Shown here one piece after another: positions 1 through 11,244 of a stretch of 64,000 nucleotides of DNA. The stretch is taken from positions 50,399,848 to 50,463,847 of the forward strand of contig NC_061812.1 of NCBI RefSeq assembly GCF_021462225.1, written 5' to 3'. The position numbers and the translations under genes were made by a program. Below the pieces are notes generated by a model. That model saw nothing but the letters and a program-made list of their open reading frames with translations. It had not been told where the DNA came from and searched no databases. Every line of letters starts with the position of its first letter. The stretch's first letter is position 1. The DNA comes from Girardinichthys multiradiatus. Its lineage: Eukaryota; Chordata; Actinopteri; Cyprinodontiformes; Goodeidae.

Positions 1-74
1 TTCCTAAGGAGGATAAGCTGGAGACAATCACATGTCCATAAACAGCTGCATAAAGATGCAGGTAACTGTGGAAT

Positions 75-490
75 TCAATTCAATTCAGTTTTTATTTATA
101 TAGCACCATTTCACAACACATGTCGTCTCAAGGCACTTCACAACGGGTTAGGAATGGTGCGGGGTTGTTGGGGAGGTAAGAATAAACTACTAAGTGTTAG
201 TTTGGCCATTTTAGAATGGGCTATGTGTAGGGGTACTAAGTAAAATAATAAACTGATAAAGTTTGTCCATCTAGAGCCCACTGGTGTCCATTGTTATACA
301 AAAAGACACAAGGGTTGAGGGTACCTCTCTCTGTCAGACTGATTATAACCATTGGAAAAGAGAAGGGGTTGAACAGGTAGCAGAAATGGAGGGCGTGTTT
401 GCACCTCCACCATAACTGAGCCGGTTTAGGCTAAACCTGACTCCCCCTTACTCCATCCAACAGGGAGGGAGGAAGGCGGAGGTAAAAATA
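75..490 (-). repeat. I/Nimb-like LINE 3' region, antisense
   Basis: This segment shares long stretches with 36181-36260 and 37080-37375, for example the block around 'tttatttatatagc' followed by 'caacacatgtcgtc', and the block 'ccaacagggagggaggaagg'. At 37390-37716 the same unit is attached to an open reverse-transcriptase C-terminus on the - strand. I therefore read this copy as the 3' untranslated part of that LINE, lying antisense. It has no coding capacity here. The clade name is from memory of fish repeats and is tentative. Confidence 0.6.
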
Positions 491-499
491 ATGCTTCCT

Positions 500-1480
500 G
501 TTGTTTCCTGAATGATGTCAGCTTTGGCGCTGCTGGAGGATGGAAGACTTTGTAAGGAGCGTTTTATTTAGAGATCGTACTCACCTGCTGGTACATGATG
601 ATGCATGGCTTATTGGCCAGTTTAGATTGCCCAGGGCAATTATTTTGTAGCTCTGCACAGAGCTGGTCTCAGTGTGAGGGAAACCAGGAGGAACAGTGTG
701 TCGCCAGTTCCAGTTCTCACTACGCTGTGGTCCTTTCAACCGGCACTTTTTCAGAGGGAGCTGACTGACAGGTCGGGTACTTAACAGTCATTCCTTGGCC
801 GGGTCATGCCAGCCATATGGGTCCATATGTTGCTCATTATAAAAAGTTCTCCTAAACTGTGGCTTTCATTTGCAGCGAGGAGCTTATTTCTGAATGTAAT
901 CAGAGCCTTGGACTGCACTCATACTGCTATAAAGGCACCAGCTAGGTAAATGTGAATATGAATTTATGAATATAAGGCATTTTCATTCAATATATGTGCA
1001 ACATATTAATGGTGCACTAATGTGTCTCGCAAATGCAATGGCACGTTGGCCTCTTCAGCTCATGATTCCTTTATACTATAAAAGTTATAAGTAATTATGA
1101 GTTAAGTGTTGGAAACAAACCTTAACCAGGCTCCGTACGCGATGGCTGGTTTGTTGTGTAGACACAGTTTCTCTCAGCAATTTTCCACAGAAAGGAACCG
1201 GTTCTTTGACTGTCACAGCGCCATTGCCATGGTTATGTGGACACATGATGGTTGCCTTCTGGCTATTTAAATTACTTTGCATATTTATTTAGAGGTGGGA
1301 CCAGGTGGTCCAAGTGCCACGTGCAGCTACGTCAAATCCACTGCAAATTAGGATGTATGAAGGCTACGTGTGTGGTGACGTGTCTACGCACAGTTTCGTA
1401 CATCTGTGGCCGTGCTTGGCTTGGTTCTACTTCCAAAGTGTTGCTCATTAAAACAAGTCCTCTACTGCCAAAGAACTGAC
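500..1480 (+). mobile_element. Harbinger-like element fragment (inverted partner of 1758-3570)
   Basis: This stretch aligns, as its reverse complement, with much of 1840-2950. Matching blocks include 600-700 against 2790-2900, and 1130-1405 against 1857-2110. Read on the + strand, 575-660 encodes a degraded version of the Harbinger N-terminal helix (key words LIGQFRLPRA and LCTELV) with an in-frame stop. The terminal GGGCCTCATGTAC sequence found on the second copy is not visible at either end, so the copy appears truncated. Confidence 0.6.
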
Positions 1481-1484
1481 TGAC

Positions 1485-1757
1485 AAACTGGTCCTCAAGC
1501 TTCTGTCACAAACACACAGAACCTGATGCCTGGAAGTCCATTTGGACTGGAGTTCCAGATCCAAAGAACCTTGACAGTAGCTCTTCAGTAGAAGGTTTAA
1601 CTGGGAATGAAAGTTCAAATTCAAGCTGGAAGAACATTCTCCTTCTGAACACATCTGTAGAAAGGTCTTCAGTAGGAGACAAATCCAGATATATAGCTGT
1701 GAAGTTCTGGAAGAATCCAGAAGACAGTCTGGTCCAGTTTGGAGGCCTAAAGTCCAG
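1485..1757. other. No recognised gene; spacer between two Harbinger copies
   Basis: There is no convincing reading frame. Purine-rich words such as 'ccagaag' and 'aagtcca' recur and reappear just beyond the right end of the Harbinger element (3574 onward). This suggests it is host sequence split by the insertion. Confidence 0.4.
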
Positions 1758-3570
1758 GGGCCTCATGTACAAAAGAGTATGCAGCTTTCATACTAAAAGT
1801 AGTAGTAGGGAGAAATTTTGAAATTTGCAGCGCACACAAAAATTCCAAAGTACAAAACTGTGTGTAGACGTGTCACCACACCATAGCCTTCATACATCCC
1901 AATTTGCGGTGAATTAAGTGCAGCTGCACGTGGTGCTTGGACTGCCCGGTCTCCACCCATAAATACATATGCAAAGTAGTATAAATAACCAGAAGGTACC
2001 CACCACTTGTCCAAATAACCATGGCAACAGTGCTGTGACAGTCCAAGAACCAACCGGTTCCTTTCGGTGGAAAAACACTAAGAGAGACTGTGTCTACACA
2101 TCATGAGGGATGTTTGCAGTGAATTGAAGCAATATAACAACTACTTGAATGACATCAGCAACTAAAACCTGGCTGAAAATAAAAGGTTTGTTGGCTTGAA
2201 CCCCTTAGGTTCTACAATGTTTGTGTCAAATCCACACGGTGCTGTCTAGCTGCACTAAGCTCAATAATAGTTCAATGCTGATCATTATAATGACGTGAAT
2301 ATGCCTCCCATATTTCTATTAGAAAGACTGTCACCACACACACTATGTGAAGTACCTTAAATCTTTAAAACGATTCAGGAAAATAGAAAATTACCTAGAA
2401 GCCAGCCATCATTTGTTTGTTCCCAGCATGACTATTATTAGATTAATTATAATTATTTGTATGGTATAAAGGAATTATGAGTTGAGGAGGCGGCCATCGT
2501 GTCACATCTGCAAAACACAAATAGGCTGCACATACAATATATTGAATTAAACCTCTTTTGATAAAAGCATATTCAGATACATATAGTGCCCTTGTAGCAG
2601 TATCACTACAGTTCATAGCTCTGATTGCATTCAGAAATCGCCGCAGTTTAGGGAAACTTAAGACGAGGCCATGCCAAATGGCTGGGATGGCCTGGCTTAG
2701 GGATGACTATTAAAAACCCGACCTGTCAGTCACCTTATTCTGAAAAGCTCCAGTTTAAAGATGCAGCGTTGTGAGAAATGGAGGCGGTTCCTCCTAGTTT
2801 CCCTCTGTAATGCTGAGACCAGCTCTGTGCAGAGCTCCAAAATAATTGCCCTGGACCATCTAAACAGGCTGATAAGCCAAGTATCATCATATGCCAGCAG
2901 GTCAGTACAATATCTGAAAAACAAGCTCTTTCTGACTTCTTCCATTGAGCATGTCCTATAGCTAAGCCAAAGCTGCCATTGTTCCACAATTACATGCAAC
3001 TTTACACAGCTATTTATCCACATCTGTGACTGTCTACAACTTGACTTGTTTACAATTAATCTGCTGATCTGACATTGTTTTATTCTCAGTGATAATATAA
3101 GTGTCCCTTGGATGATTCACATGCATTTTATGCTCCTTAGCTCTCAGACCGATGAGCATTTCCTTGTACAGTTTACAAAAACAGAGGACGTTTTACAGTT
3201 GGGGTTGTTTCCATAATATTCTGAGGTTTATGTTATTGTATGAGACTAAATGTGATTCAGTTTCATCGCTCATGTTTAAACCATAAAAGTTCAAACTCAA
3301 GAAAAAGAATTAGGTTTGATGCTCAGCAAATTAAATAAAACTTAAAGGAGTCATAGTGTATTAGTGTTAGTGTATTTAGGTGATTTTTATTTCTCTGTAG
3401 TTTATTATTATCGATTGAAAGAGTTTACGTGGCTGTCGCACATTTTTCGGGCCGGTCAAAAATGAAAATGAAACCTTTTACACAATGTTCATTATAGTAC
3501 ATGTTGAGTTGTGGGTTAAAAATTGCGCCGCAAAGGTTTTTTGCGTAAGCACGCTTTGTACATGAGGCCC
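1758..3570 (-). mobile_element. PIF/Harbinger-like transposon, non-autonomous, with TIRs and 3-bp target duplication
   Basis: The ends are a perfect 13-bp inverted repeat, GGGCCTCATGTAC at 1758-1770 and its complement at 3558-3570. Both ends are flanked by CAG (1755-1757 and 3571-3573), which fits the 3-bp duplication made by Harbinger elements. The total length is 1813 bp. Inside, the - strand carries only the start of a Harbinger transposase (2735-3023). No DDE nuclease domain or Myb-like second ORF can be seen, so the element could not move by itself. It sits about 0.5 kb upstream of the Ig V exon. Confidence 0.75.
2735..3023 (-). pseudogene. Harbinger transposase N-terminal fragment
   Basis: The translated - strand contains a helix-rich block with the words WLISLFRW, LCTELVSAL and QRETRRNR. 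These match the segment that precedes the nuclease domain in fish Harbinger (HARBI1-type) proteins. The frame ends after about 97 codons and nothing downstream restores the catalytic domain. It is a remnant with no expected activity. Confidence 0.6.
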
Positions 3571-3573
3571 CAG

Positions 3574-4046
3574 AAGTCCACCAGAATATGGACAAGGACA
3601 GACTTGTCTCTTCAAACTGTGGTTCTGTTCTTAGGGACTGAAGCTTTAGCCCATCTGCTTCATCTTGCTTCATATTCCAAGGTCCAACTGTACTGATGAA
3701 GTTTGTTTGGATGAAGCAGCAGATCTGAGGTCTGTCTGAGCAGCAGCAGCTGGATCCACTGAAGATCATATCCACAGAAAAACTGGGTCAGAACCAGTGA
3801 TGCTGTTTGGTTCTGAATCTTCAGGCTCAGAAGCTGCTTCTCACAAGAAAATCAGCACACTGCTGTGCAGCAGCACATGAACTAAACATCTCAACAGCAT
3901 CAAGACTCTGATCATCTGCAAGATCTTTCTGTTACCCTCTGCTCTCATATGCTTCTGGCCCTTGGATTTCTACACAATCAGTGAATAAAGTGATGAAGAG
4001 CTGCTGCTGGCTCTACAGCTCATCTTCTTCCTTGTTGTTTTCTCAG
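3574..4046. other. Region upstream of the Ig V exon; no signal-peptide exon supported
   Basis: A related V-set gene would have a short leader exon here. Short ATG frames exist (for example near 3981), but none joins in phase 1 to the V exon acceptor at 4045-4046 with a clear donor. The leader exon is either degenerate, further upstream beyond the Harbinger insertion, or lost. Confidence 0.4.
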
Positions 4047-4370
4047 GTTGTCAGGTGGAGGTGGAGGAGGGGGTGGAGTCTGTCCTGGTGCCATTCACAA
4101 CAACACCTCTGCTGCCAGAAGATGCTAAAGTGGTGTGGACCGACAGTAAATACTGGAAGGTTCATGTGTATGAGAATGGTTCTGATCAACCTGAAACACA
4201 ACATGAGTTCTACACAACCAGAACAACGATGAATAAAGACCTGCTGAAAACTGGAGACCTCAGTCTGACTCTGAGATATCCAACAGAGAGAGACAGTGGA
4301 CGGTACAGATGTGTAATCTGGACGGAGGGAGAGCTGCTGAGAGGGAAAACAGTTCAGCTTAAAGTCAAAG
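4047..4370 (+). CDS. Immunoglobulin V-set domain exon (butyrophilin/B7-like fish family), partial gene
   Basis: This is a 324-bp exon with an acceptor at 4045-4046 (ttttctcag) and a donor at 4371. It is phase 1 at both ends, as usual for Ig-domain exons. It encodes a V-type fold: a start of the CQVEVEEG type, a C-strand tryptophan (VVWTD), an N-x-S sequon in ENGSDQ, and the hallmark DSGRYRC ending in the F-strand cysteine, followed by TVQLKVK. The family is abundant in teleosts as B7/butyrophilin-like surface or secreted receptors. The B-strand cysteine that should pair with RYRC is replaced: the sequence reads VLVPFTTT where relatives have a cysteine, so the canonical disulphide cannot form. 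The gene may be decaying or structurally divergent. A leader exon was not found. Confidence 0.7.
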
Positions 4371-4450
4371 GTCTGTCTGTGTGTCTCTCTCTCTCCATCT
4401 GTTTGTCTCTGTCCAGCTGTCTGACTGACTGTCTTCTGTATCCTCAGCAG

Positions 4451-4542
4451 GGACAGTTCAGGTCCCAGACCAACCAGAGAGTATCAGGACCAGACGTTGC
4501 TCCGTTGATCCGACTCCTCTGATGGCTGTTGAATCAGTCTGA
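4451..4542 (+). CDS. Terminal exon of the Ig V-set gene (short tail, stop codon)
   Basis: After an 80-bp intron with a polypyrimidine tract, the acceptor cag at 4448-4450 restores phase 1. The frame then runs about 30 codons (words [16 protein letters not shown]) to a TGA at 4540-4542. No membrane segment is encoded, so the product would be a single V domain with a short tail. A different acceptor a few bases upstream (4447) is possible, but it does not keep this tail in frame. Confidence 0.6.
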
Positions 4543-4788
4543 TTAATTTGATAATCCATCTTTGATTATTAATCCAATCTGACTTTGGATCAGAGAGAAG
4601 ATCTCAGTTAAGGTTCTGATGGATCAAGAGAGGACACTTGATCAATTGCTACCTCTTGGTCCAGTCTGCAGACTCTGTATTGATTCCAGAGAACTTAAAG
4701 CATTTTCAGGTTCATGGTTTGGACTGAACCTGAGTGGATGATCTCTTTCAACCATGTTTACAGCTGTGGTTGTCTGTTTTCTGTTTTA

Positions 4789-4794
4789 AATAAA
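4789..4794 (+). promoter_or_regulatory. Polyadenylation signal of the Ig V-set gene
   Basis: AATAAA lies about 250 bp after the stop at 4542 and is followed by a T-rich stretch. This is consistent with the end of the 3' UTR. Confidence 0.65.
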
Positions 4795-4959
4795 GTTTTT
4801 CTATAGATCACCACAGCACATTGTTTCATCCATCTGTTCCTGTGTGGAGGTCAGAGGTATCCATGGTTTCATCCTGTTCCTTCCTGTCGCTGCTCCCTTT
4901 ATCGACTTTTGAGATGCGGGGTAGAATATATCTGTATTAGTTTGAGTTTAAATTGTCTC

Positions 4960-5400
4960 CCCCTTTAAAGAGAACCTACACAAGTTTCAAAAGGTGGAGT
5001 GGGACTCAAGTGCAGACAGGCAGGCAGCAGCAAAACGGTGAGTGGAAAAGATTTAATAAATAAAAGACACAACTTACAGGCTGGCATAAGAACAAGGCAT
5101 GGAGCATGGGCAAAAAACATAGGTATGAACATGGGTGATTTGGAACGAAGAGAACAGACATGGCATGAAACAAGCAGTATGCAGAAGAACAGAACAGAAG
5201 AGTATACATGGAACAGGCACGTGCAAACAGTGAGACTTATTGGCATGAAGCAGGTGGACCAAATCAAACTGATTGTGGTGGCAAAGGGTAAGAGTGAAAT
5301 CTAACATGACTGGAAACAAAACAGAAACACTAGGAAACAATCTTAAATGAAGAAAATGTCCTACCAAACAAACGGAATAAAAAAAATTATCAATGAGCAG
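4960..5400. repeat. Unclassified dispersed repeat or low-information sequence
   Basis: Both strands have short open frames here that look like chance readings of an A/G-rich strand. The style ('gactcaagtgcagacaggcaggcagc' region at about 5007-5033, then 'acataggtatgaacatgggtg') resembles non-coding fish repeats. I cannot assign a family or boundaries. Confidence 0.3.
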
Positions 5401-5464
5401 ATTATAAGAATAAATAAGAAACTAAACCTAATGGAATAAACCAATAAAGCACCACTTGGAGAAC

Positions 5465-7190
5465 ATAAACAAAGCTGCAAGCAGCATTGGTTGGCCCTCG
5501 CAGCTTAGCACCGTTCAGCCTGTGTCGCGACCGTGGGAGTCTTGGATCATCACCTGTAAGCCACTGACAAGCCCGCGTAATCACCACTAGCTTTCATTAA
5601 ACCTTCGTTCATGCAGAGTTCAGCTCCAGCAAGAAGTGTTCAACATTTGGGTGAAATTTGACCTTCCCGATGGAAGTTGCGCTTACTTCCTGTTTGGTGG
5701 CGAAGGATTACTAAAAAATGTCTGTGGTGTTTTGAAAATGTCATCAAAATTATTATGTCTCATTAGACAAAGTTGAAAATATCTGGACTGTCAGGTAAAG
5801 ATCAGGTAAAGGTCAGTCAACTAAGAAACCTGTTATTTGGATGTTAGTGGGTGGGGTTAAAGTGATTTCATCAATTGATTGTGCCAGCATGTTCAGCATT
5901 TGCCCACGATGATGCATACCAAATTTGAAGTGGATCCGATGATGTTTGAGGGAGATAAAGTGGTTGAAGTGTCCTAGGGGGTGCCGTTGATCCAAATTCT
6001 ATTGGATGACAAAGATGCAGTTTGGAGTAAATCCGACAATGTGTGTGTTATTTAGAGCCAAACATAAGGCCATGTCGTGACATCGGACTTTGCGACGGGC
6101 AAACCCTCTAGCCAAACCTCTCAGTACTGGAGACTAACTCTAAGACTATCATGTTATATGTCAATAGGGACAGTTTCGTGTTTATTAGGCGAAGGTAATC
6201 ACCTTCCAAAGTGAAACATATCAATTCCTTTTCTCAGGGGTCGGGGCTTGACCACTGAATATTGTTGGGGGCCGGATGTGGATCAAGCCCAGAAAATGTT
6301 GTGTCTCTGCGACTTTCCTTATAGGAGATATGACAATTTCATCTTATATGGCGAGACGCCAGATTTAAGGAATGGCCACACCCACATACTTTCATGTAGT
6401 TAAAAGCTTTTGATTACTTTTATCCCCTATCCCTTCTGAGCAAACCCAAAATAATTTTAAGCCAATTGATCAAAAATCTCTACAAGGAGTTCAATCAAAT
6501 AGAACGGCAAAAATGGGGTCAAAATTGAAAATTCAATTCAATATGGCAGACTTCCTGTGGGGTTTGGACCATGGTACCAAGAGACTTACTTGTTGGTCCT
6601 GAGAAGTTACATATGCGTACCACCGCCACATAAGCATCCTACAGCATACAGTCTCTGTGTTGCAAATGAAGTTAGACCCACTTGTTATGTGTTTTCTGAC
6701 ACACTTTCAAGTTGATCGGGTCAAGAGGGTCAGAGAGGGTCTTATCCAAGGGAAAAAAGTGACTTGCTGTTCTCAGAGGGCATGGCATTGATGATGTCAT
6801 CCCTTGACCACATAGGATTGTTGGTTACCTGAGAGGGATCAATCTTACCCAATTTGATCTAATTCAGCCTTCGTTAATGAAAGTTAAAGCAATTTGAATT
6901 CTTTGGCTAGAAGACAAACCAGTCCCTTCAGCATGCTCAAACACTCACGATTTTGATAACTTTTCATCCCTTAAGCCTTAAAGGCATATTGACCAAAAGG
7001 CTGATAGCTGAAAATCCCTAGAAGGCGTTAGATAAAGTTCAACATGTACGAAAAGTCAAAAATGCTCAAAAATGACCCTTTGACCTAAAATGGCCGACTT
7101 CTTGTTGGTTATAGGGCATACCTCTGAGACACTTGTGTTCATGATTTAAAATAGGCCTAGGCAGCGCTTTCGCTGCTTGGGTCTAATGAT
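5465..7190. repeat. Unclassified 1.7-kb non-coding repeat
   Basis: The block begins near 'aagctgcaagcagcattggt' and ends near 'ggcagcgctttcgctgcttg' at about 7161-7180, so its two ends carry related CAGC/GCTGC words. No frame of meaningful length is open. The wording (for example 'gcataccaaatttgaagtgg') recalls a high-copy non-coding repeat of spiny-rayed fish, but I cannot name its class. Confidence 0.4.
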
Positions 7191-7199
7191 ATTCATAGG

Positions 7200-7697
7200 C
7201 AAGACCCAAAACAAAACTCAAACATCTACAAATCATAACAAGTTTGGAGAAACAGGTCAACCAGATCAGTTATGGGTGCTGTGATGATGTCTGCTGCTAA
7301 TTTCAGAAATAAAAGATCTTCATTATCCAATCCTACTGACGTATGGATTGATGTACAGCAGTAGTAGGCATGTCAGCAGCAAAAGCAAGACTGGTGTTTG
7401 ATAAAATGGTTCAATATAAAATCTGCTAAAACCAATCTGTTAGGGCGAACTCCAAGTCTTTTAAAATCTGTGAAGACTGTGGAGTTGTGTAGAAGTCTCC
7501 AGGTTAAAGAACCCTGTTTGGACCTGATAATATACAACTGACCACCAGAAATGTTTACAAAGTTTATTGAATGATACTGGGTAGGAGATAGAAACTATCT
7601 TCTGCTCCAAGACATGGTTCTAAGAGAGAATCGCAGTGATTTATCTCTGAATCATGACTCTCTGTAGAGAAGTGCAAAAATGAGCCCATGTGCTTCT
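7200..7697. other. No gene seen; AT-rich spacer
   Basis: No frame, TIR or known repeat is recognised. It is possibly the continuation of whatever the Tc1 copy at 7700 inserted into. Confidence 0.3.
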
Positions 7698-7699
7698 CT

Positions 7700-9310
7700 T
7701 TTCCAGACTCTGGATATTAGCATATTGTGATAAAGTTCATTATTTTCCATAATGTCATGATGAAAATTTAACATTCATATATTTTAGATTCATTGCACAC
7801 TAACTGAAATATTTCAGGTCTTTTATTGTCTTAATACGGATGATTTTGGCATACAACCCATGAAAACCCAAAATTCCTATCTCACAAAATTAGCATATCA
7901 TTAAAAGGGTCTCTAAACGAGCTATGAACCTAATCATCTGAATCAACAAGTTAACTCTAAACACCTGCAAAAGATTCCTGAGGCCTTTAAAACTACCAGC
8001 CTGGTTCATCACTCAAAACCCCAATCATGGGTAAGACTGCCGACCTGACTGCTGTCCAGAAGGCCACTATTGACACCCTCAAGCAAGAGGGTAAGACACA
8101 GAAAGAAATTTCTGAACAAATAGGCTGTTCCCAGAGTGCTGTATCAAGGCACCTCAGTGGGAAGTCTGTGGGAAGGAAAAAGTGTGGCAGAAAATGCTGA
8201 ACAACGAGAAGAGGTGATCGGACCCTGAGGAAGATTGTGGAGAAGGGCCGATTCCAGACCTTGGGGGACCTGCGGAAGCAGTGAACTGAGTCTGGAGTAG
8301 AAACATCCAGAGCCACCGTGCACAGGCGTGTGCAGGAAATGGGCTACAGGTGCCGCATTCCCCATGTCAAGCCACTTTTGAACCAGAAACAGCGGCAGAA
8401 GCGCCTGACCTGGGCTACAGAGAAGCAGCACTGGACTGTTGCTCAGTGGTCCAAAGTACTTTTTTCGGATGAAAGCAAATTCTGCATGTCATTTGGAAAT
8501 CAAGGTGCCAGAGTCTGGAGGAAGACTGGGGAGAAGGAAATGCCAAAATGCCAGAAGTCCAGTGTCAAGTACCCACAGTCAGTGATGGTCTGGGGTGCCG
8601 TGTCAGCTGCTGGTGTTGGTCCACTGTGTTTTATCAAGGGCAGGGTCAATGCAGCTAGCTATCAGGAGATTTTGGAGCACGTCATGCTTCCATCTGCTGA
8701 AAAGCTTTATGGAGATGAAGATTTCCTTTTTCAGCACGACCTGGCACCTGCTCACAGTGCCAAAACCACTGGTAAATGGTTTACTGACCATGGTATCACT
8801 GTGCTCAATTGGCCTGCCAACTCTCCTGACCTGAACCCCATAGAGAATCTGTGGGATATTGTGAAGAGAACGTTGAGAGACTCAAGACCCAACACTCTGG
8901 ATGAGCTAAAGGCCGCTATCGAAGCATCCTGGGCCTCCATAAGACCTCAGCAGTGCCACAGGCTGATTGCCTCCATGCCACGCCGCATTGAAGCAGTCAT
9001 TTCTGCAAAAGGATTCCCGACCAAGTATTGAGTGCATAACTGTACATGATTATTTGAAGGTTGACGTTTTTTGTATTAAAAACACTTTTCTTTTATTGGT
9101 CGGATGAAATATGCTAATTTTGTGAGATAGGAATTTTGGGTTTTCATGAGCTGTATGCCAAAATCATCCGTATTAAGACAATAAAAGACCTGAAATATTT
9201 CAGTTAGTGTGCAATAAATCTAAAATATATGAATGTTAAATTTTCATCATGACATTATGGAAAATAATGAACTTTATCACAATATGCTAATATTTTGAGA
9301 AGGACCTGTA
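7700..9310 (+). mobile_element. Tc1-like transposon, copy A (inactivated)
   Basis: The ends are about 200-bp inverted repeats: 7715-7900 and 9105-9310 read as reverse complements, with shared words such as 'ttagcatattgtgataaagt' and 'aaatatttcag'. The right end is intact (ctgta at 9306-9310). The outer 15-20 bp of the left end are diverged. The transposase inside (8027-9031) carries two stop codons. The body is nearly identical to copy B at 43515-45129, which lies in the opposite orientation. The right end abuts retrovirus-derived sequence, so it probably inserted into that element. Confidence 0.9.
8027..9031 (+). pseudogene. Tc1 transposase, two nonsense mutations
   Basis: The frame spans 334 codons plus stop, the same length as the intact protein of copy B. 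Codon 58 is TGA at 8198-8200 where copy B has a cysteine codon. Codon 86 is TGA at 8282-8284 where copy B has tryptophan (TGG to TGA). The rest reads through, with the N-terminal helix-turn-helix ([12 protein letters not shown]) and the DDE residues in [16 protein letters not shown] and [12 protein letters not shown]. Both stops fall in the DNA-binding half, so no complete transposase can be made. The last 237 codons, from about 8318, stay open and include the catalytic core. Confidence 0.93.
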
Positions 9311-9853
9311 TAACTTCTAATAATCCTGTCCTTTTCTTCCTCGTTTGTCAAGCTAATGAGTTGGATCAGCACCACAGCTGTTGTATTAAATTTCACGCAC
9401 ACTTGAATACCATAAGTATAAGAAGTTTGTTTAGTACACACAGTTAGGTTATCTTGCCTTTCTTGATTTAGCGCTACTTGCTTCATATGACTCATATTCT
9501 AATTCATCTTGACTGGTTCCCAGAAGTACCAGAAAAATAAAAAATCAATATGAGAAAAAATATATAAATACCCAGCATCGGAATGCATTGCTCATCCATC
9601 TAAAATTCATTTCGGCTGAAATTTTGACTCCTCTAAATGGTTCCAGTGTCTTAAATTTTCTTCACTGACTTTCGGGTCTCTCCAGCCTCTAAATGTCTGG
9701 GTCCACCCTATTATCAGGCTGTAAATCACTTCCCCTGACGGAGCTTTCAACCAAAATGATCTTTTTACAATGTGTAAGGTGAATCCAGGTTGATCTCTTA
9801 GCTATTTTACTGCCATAAGAGTGGTTAATAATACCTGATATGGATCCTCCCAC

Positions 9854-10499
9854 TTAGGTGAAATACCAATGTTTCTTTTTTACACTCCTTATTAACACCC
9901 AGTCTCCTGGTTCCACTAATTGGTTTTCCTGCTGGGAAATAGAACATTCCTCATTAGTTTGATTTTGTTTCTGTTGCTTTTCTAACATACTCCTCATATA
10001 ATCAGATAGGTTGGCTTCTTCATCTAACTCCCACTGATTTTTTGAACAGTGGTAGTCTATATGGTCTTCCAAATAACGTTTCATAGGGTGTTAGCCCTGA
10101 GGTGCTTGTAATGTTTATATATAGTTTTACTAGATCTAGACACTGTGTCCATGGTCTTCCTGTCTCTTCAATACACTTTTTCAGGCGGTTCTTAATAGTC
10201 CCATTCATTCTTTCCACTAATCCAGCACTTTGAGAGTGGTAAGCGCAATTGTTTGTCAGATTTATGTGAAACATAATTCCTATTTTCTTTATTATTTGAT
10301 TTACAAAATAAGCTCCATTATCACTATATATTTTCTCTGGAATCCAATATCTGGGAATGATATCTTTACACAGTGCTTTTGCTACAGTCAAGGCATCTGG
10401 ATGTTTAGTTGGAAATAGTTCTATCCATTTAGAAAATGCATCTATAATGACTAAACAGAACTTTTTCCCTTCACTGTGATTTAACTCAATAAAATCCAT
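9854..10499 (-). pseudogene. Retroviral integrase core and C-terminus (endogenous, broken)
   Basis: The - strand frame 10499-10020 contains the integrase catalytic core. The first Asp is in the IIDAFS motif, the second in SDNGAYF, and the Glu in LVERMNG, which gives the D,D-35-E pattern. A second frame, 10084-9854, continues with the basic C-terminal segment (GDWVLIR). The two overlap in different frames, so there is a frameshift near 10020-10084. The N-terminal zinc finger lies in unopened sequence upstream. Not functional as it stands. Confidence 0.8.
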
Positions 10500-10759
10500 A
10501 TGAATTGTTTGTAAAGGGTGTCTTAGTTTTGAAAATTGTTCCCTTTGTGGTCTTATGTTCCCTTGAGGATTATGTCTTGCACATGTTAAACATGTTCTAC
10601 AAACATTTTTTAATAAGAATTATGTATTAAATCCATATGTTATATAATATTAATATATCTGTCCTACTATTCCTCCCTGTGGAGACATTGTGAAACACGA
10701 TGGCTCAATATTGCTGCCCATTTATATAGGTTCTTTGGTAGGACAGGTTTATTATCTGG

Positions 10760-11017
10760 TCAAATATAGTTTTCATCTTTTAATGCAGCTCCATGTTTTT
10801 TCCACATTTCTATCTCCTGTGGTGGGCTTTGTTGTTGCATTTCTTTTAACACTATATTATCTATATTATGTTGTTTTTCCATTACTAATATTTTGATTTG
10901 TCCAGCTGCAGCCTTTCTAGCTGTCTTATCTGCAAATAGTTTGCAGACCTCAGTTAACGCAATTAACTCTGCAGCCTGTGCAGAATAATGTGAAGGTAAT
11001 TGTTCTGCTTTTAACAC
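10760..11017 (-). pseudogene. Retroviral RNase H fragment (endogenous)
   Basis: A short frame with the AELIALTEVCKL motif matches the middle helix of the retroviral RNase H domain. It lies between the RT frame (11245-12329) and the integrase (9854-10499), as expected on the - strand. The flanking frames are closed, so the domain is incomplete. The T-run at 11124-11138 lies between it and the RT part. Confidence 0.65.
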
Positions 11018-11244
11018 TATCTCTTGTCACCAACGCATATCCTGTTTGTGTCTTCCTTCTCTCATATTTTTTGGAGAAATCATTCACATAAACTATTTCA
11101 TGATCCTGCAAATCACTTCTAGTTTTTTTTTTTTTTTGCTTCCTTTTCTACTAATTCTGCAGTAATAATGCTAAAACTGCATGGGGAACTCTTAAGGTTA
11201 AAGGGTGAAATAACACTATTGCAGCCCCAAACTTAACTATCATT

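Noticed and set aside
4055..4522. Single long reading frame through the Ig V region treated as one uninterrupted gene
   Set aside because: It has no ATG and runs through a clear donor at 4371 into a CT-rich intron; the two-exon model fits Ig genes better.
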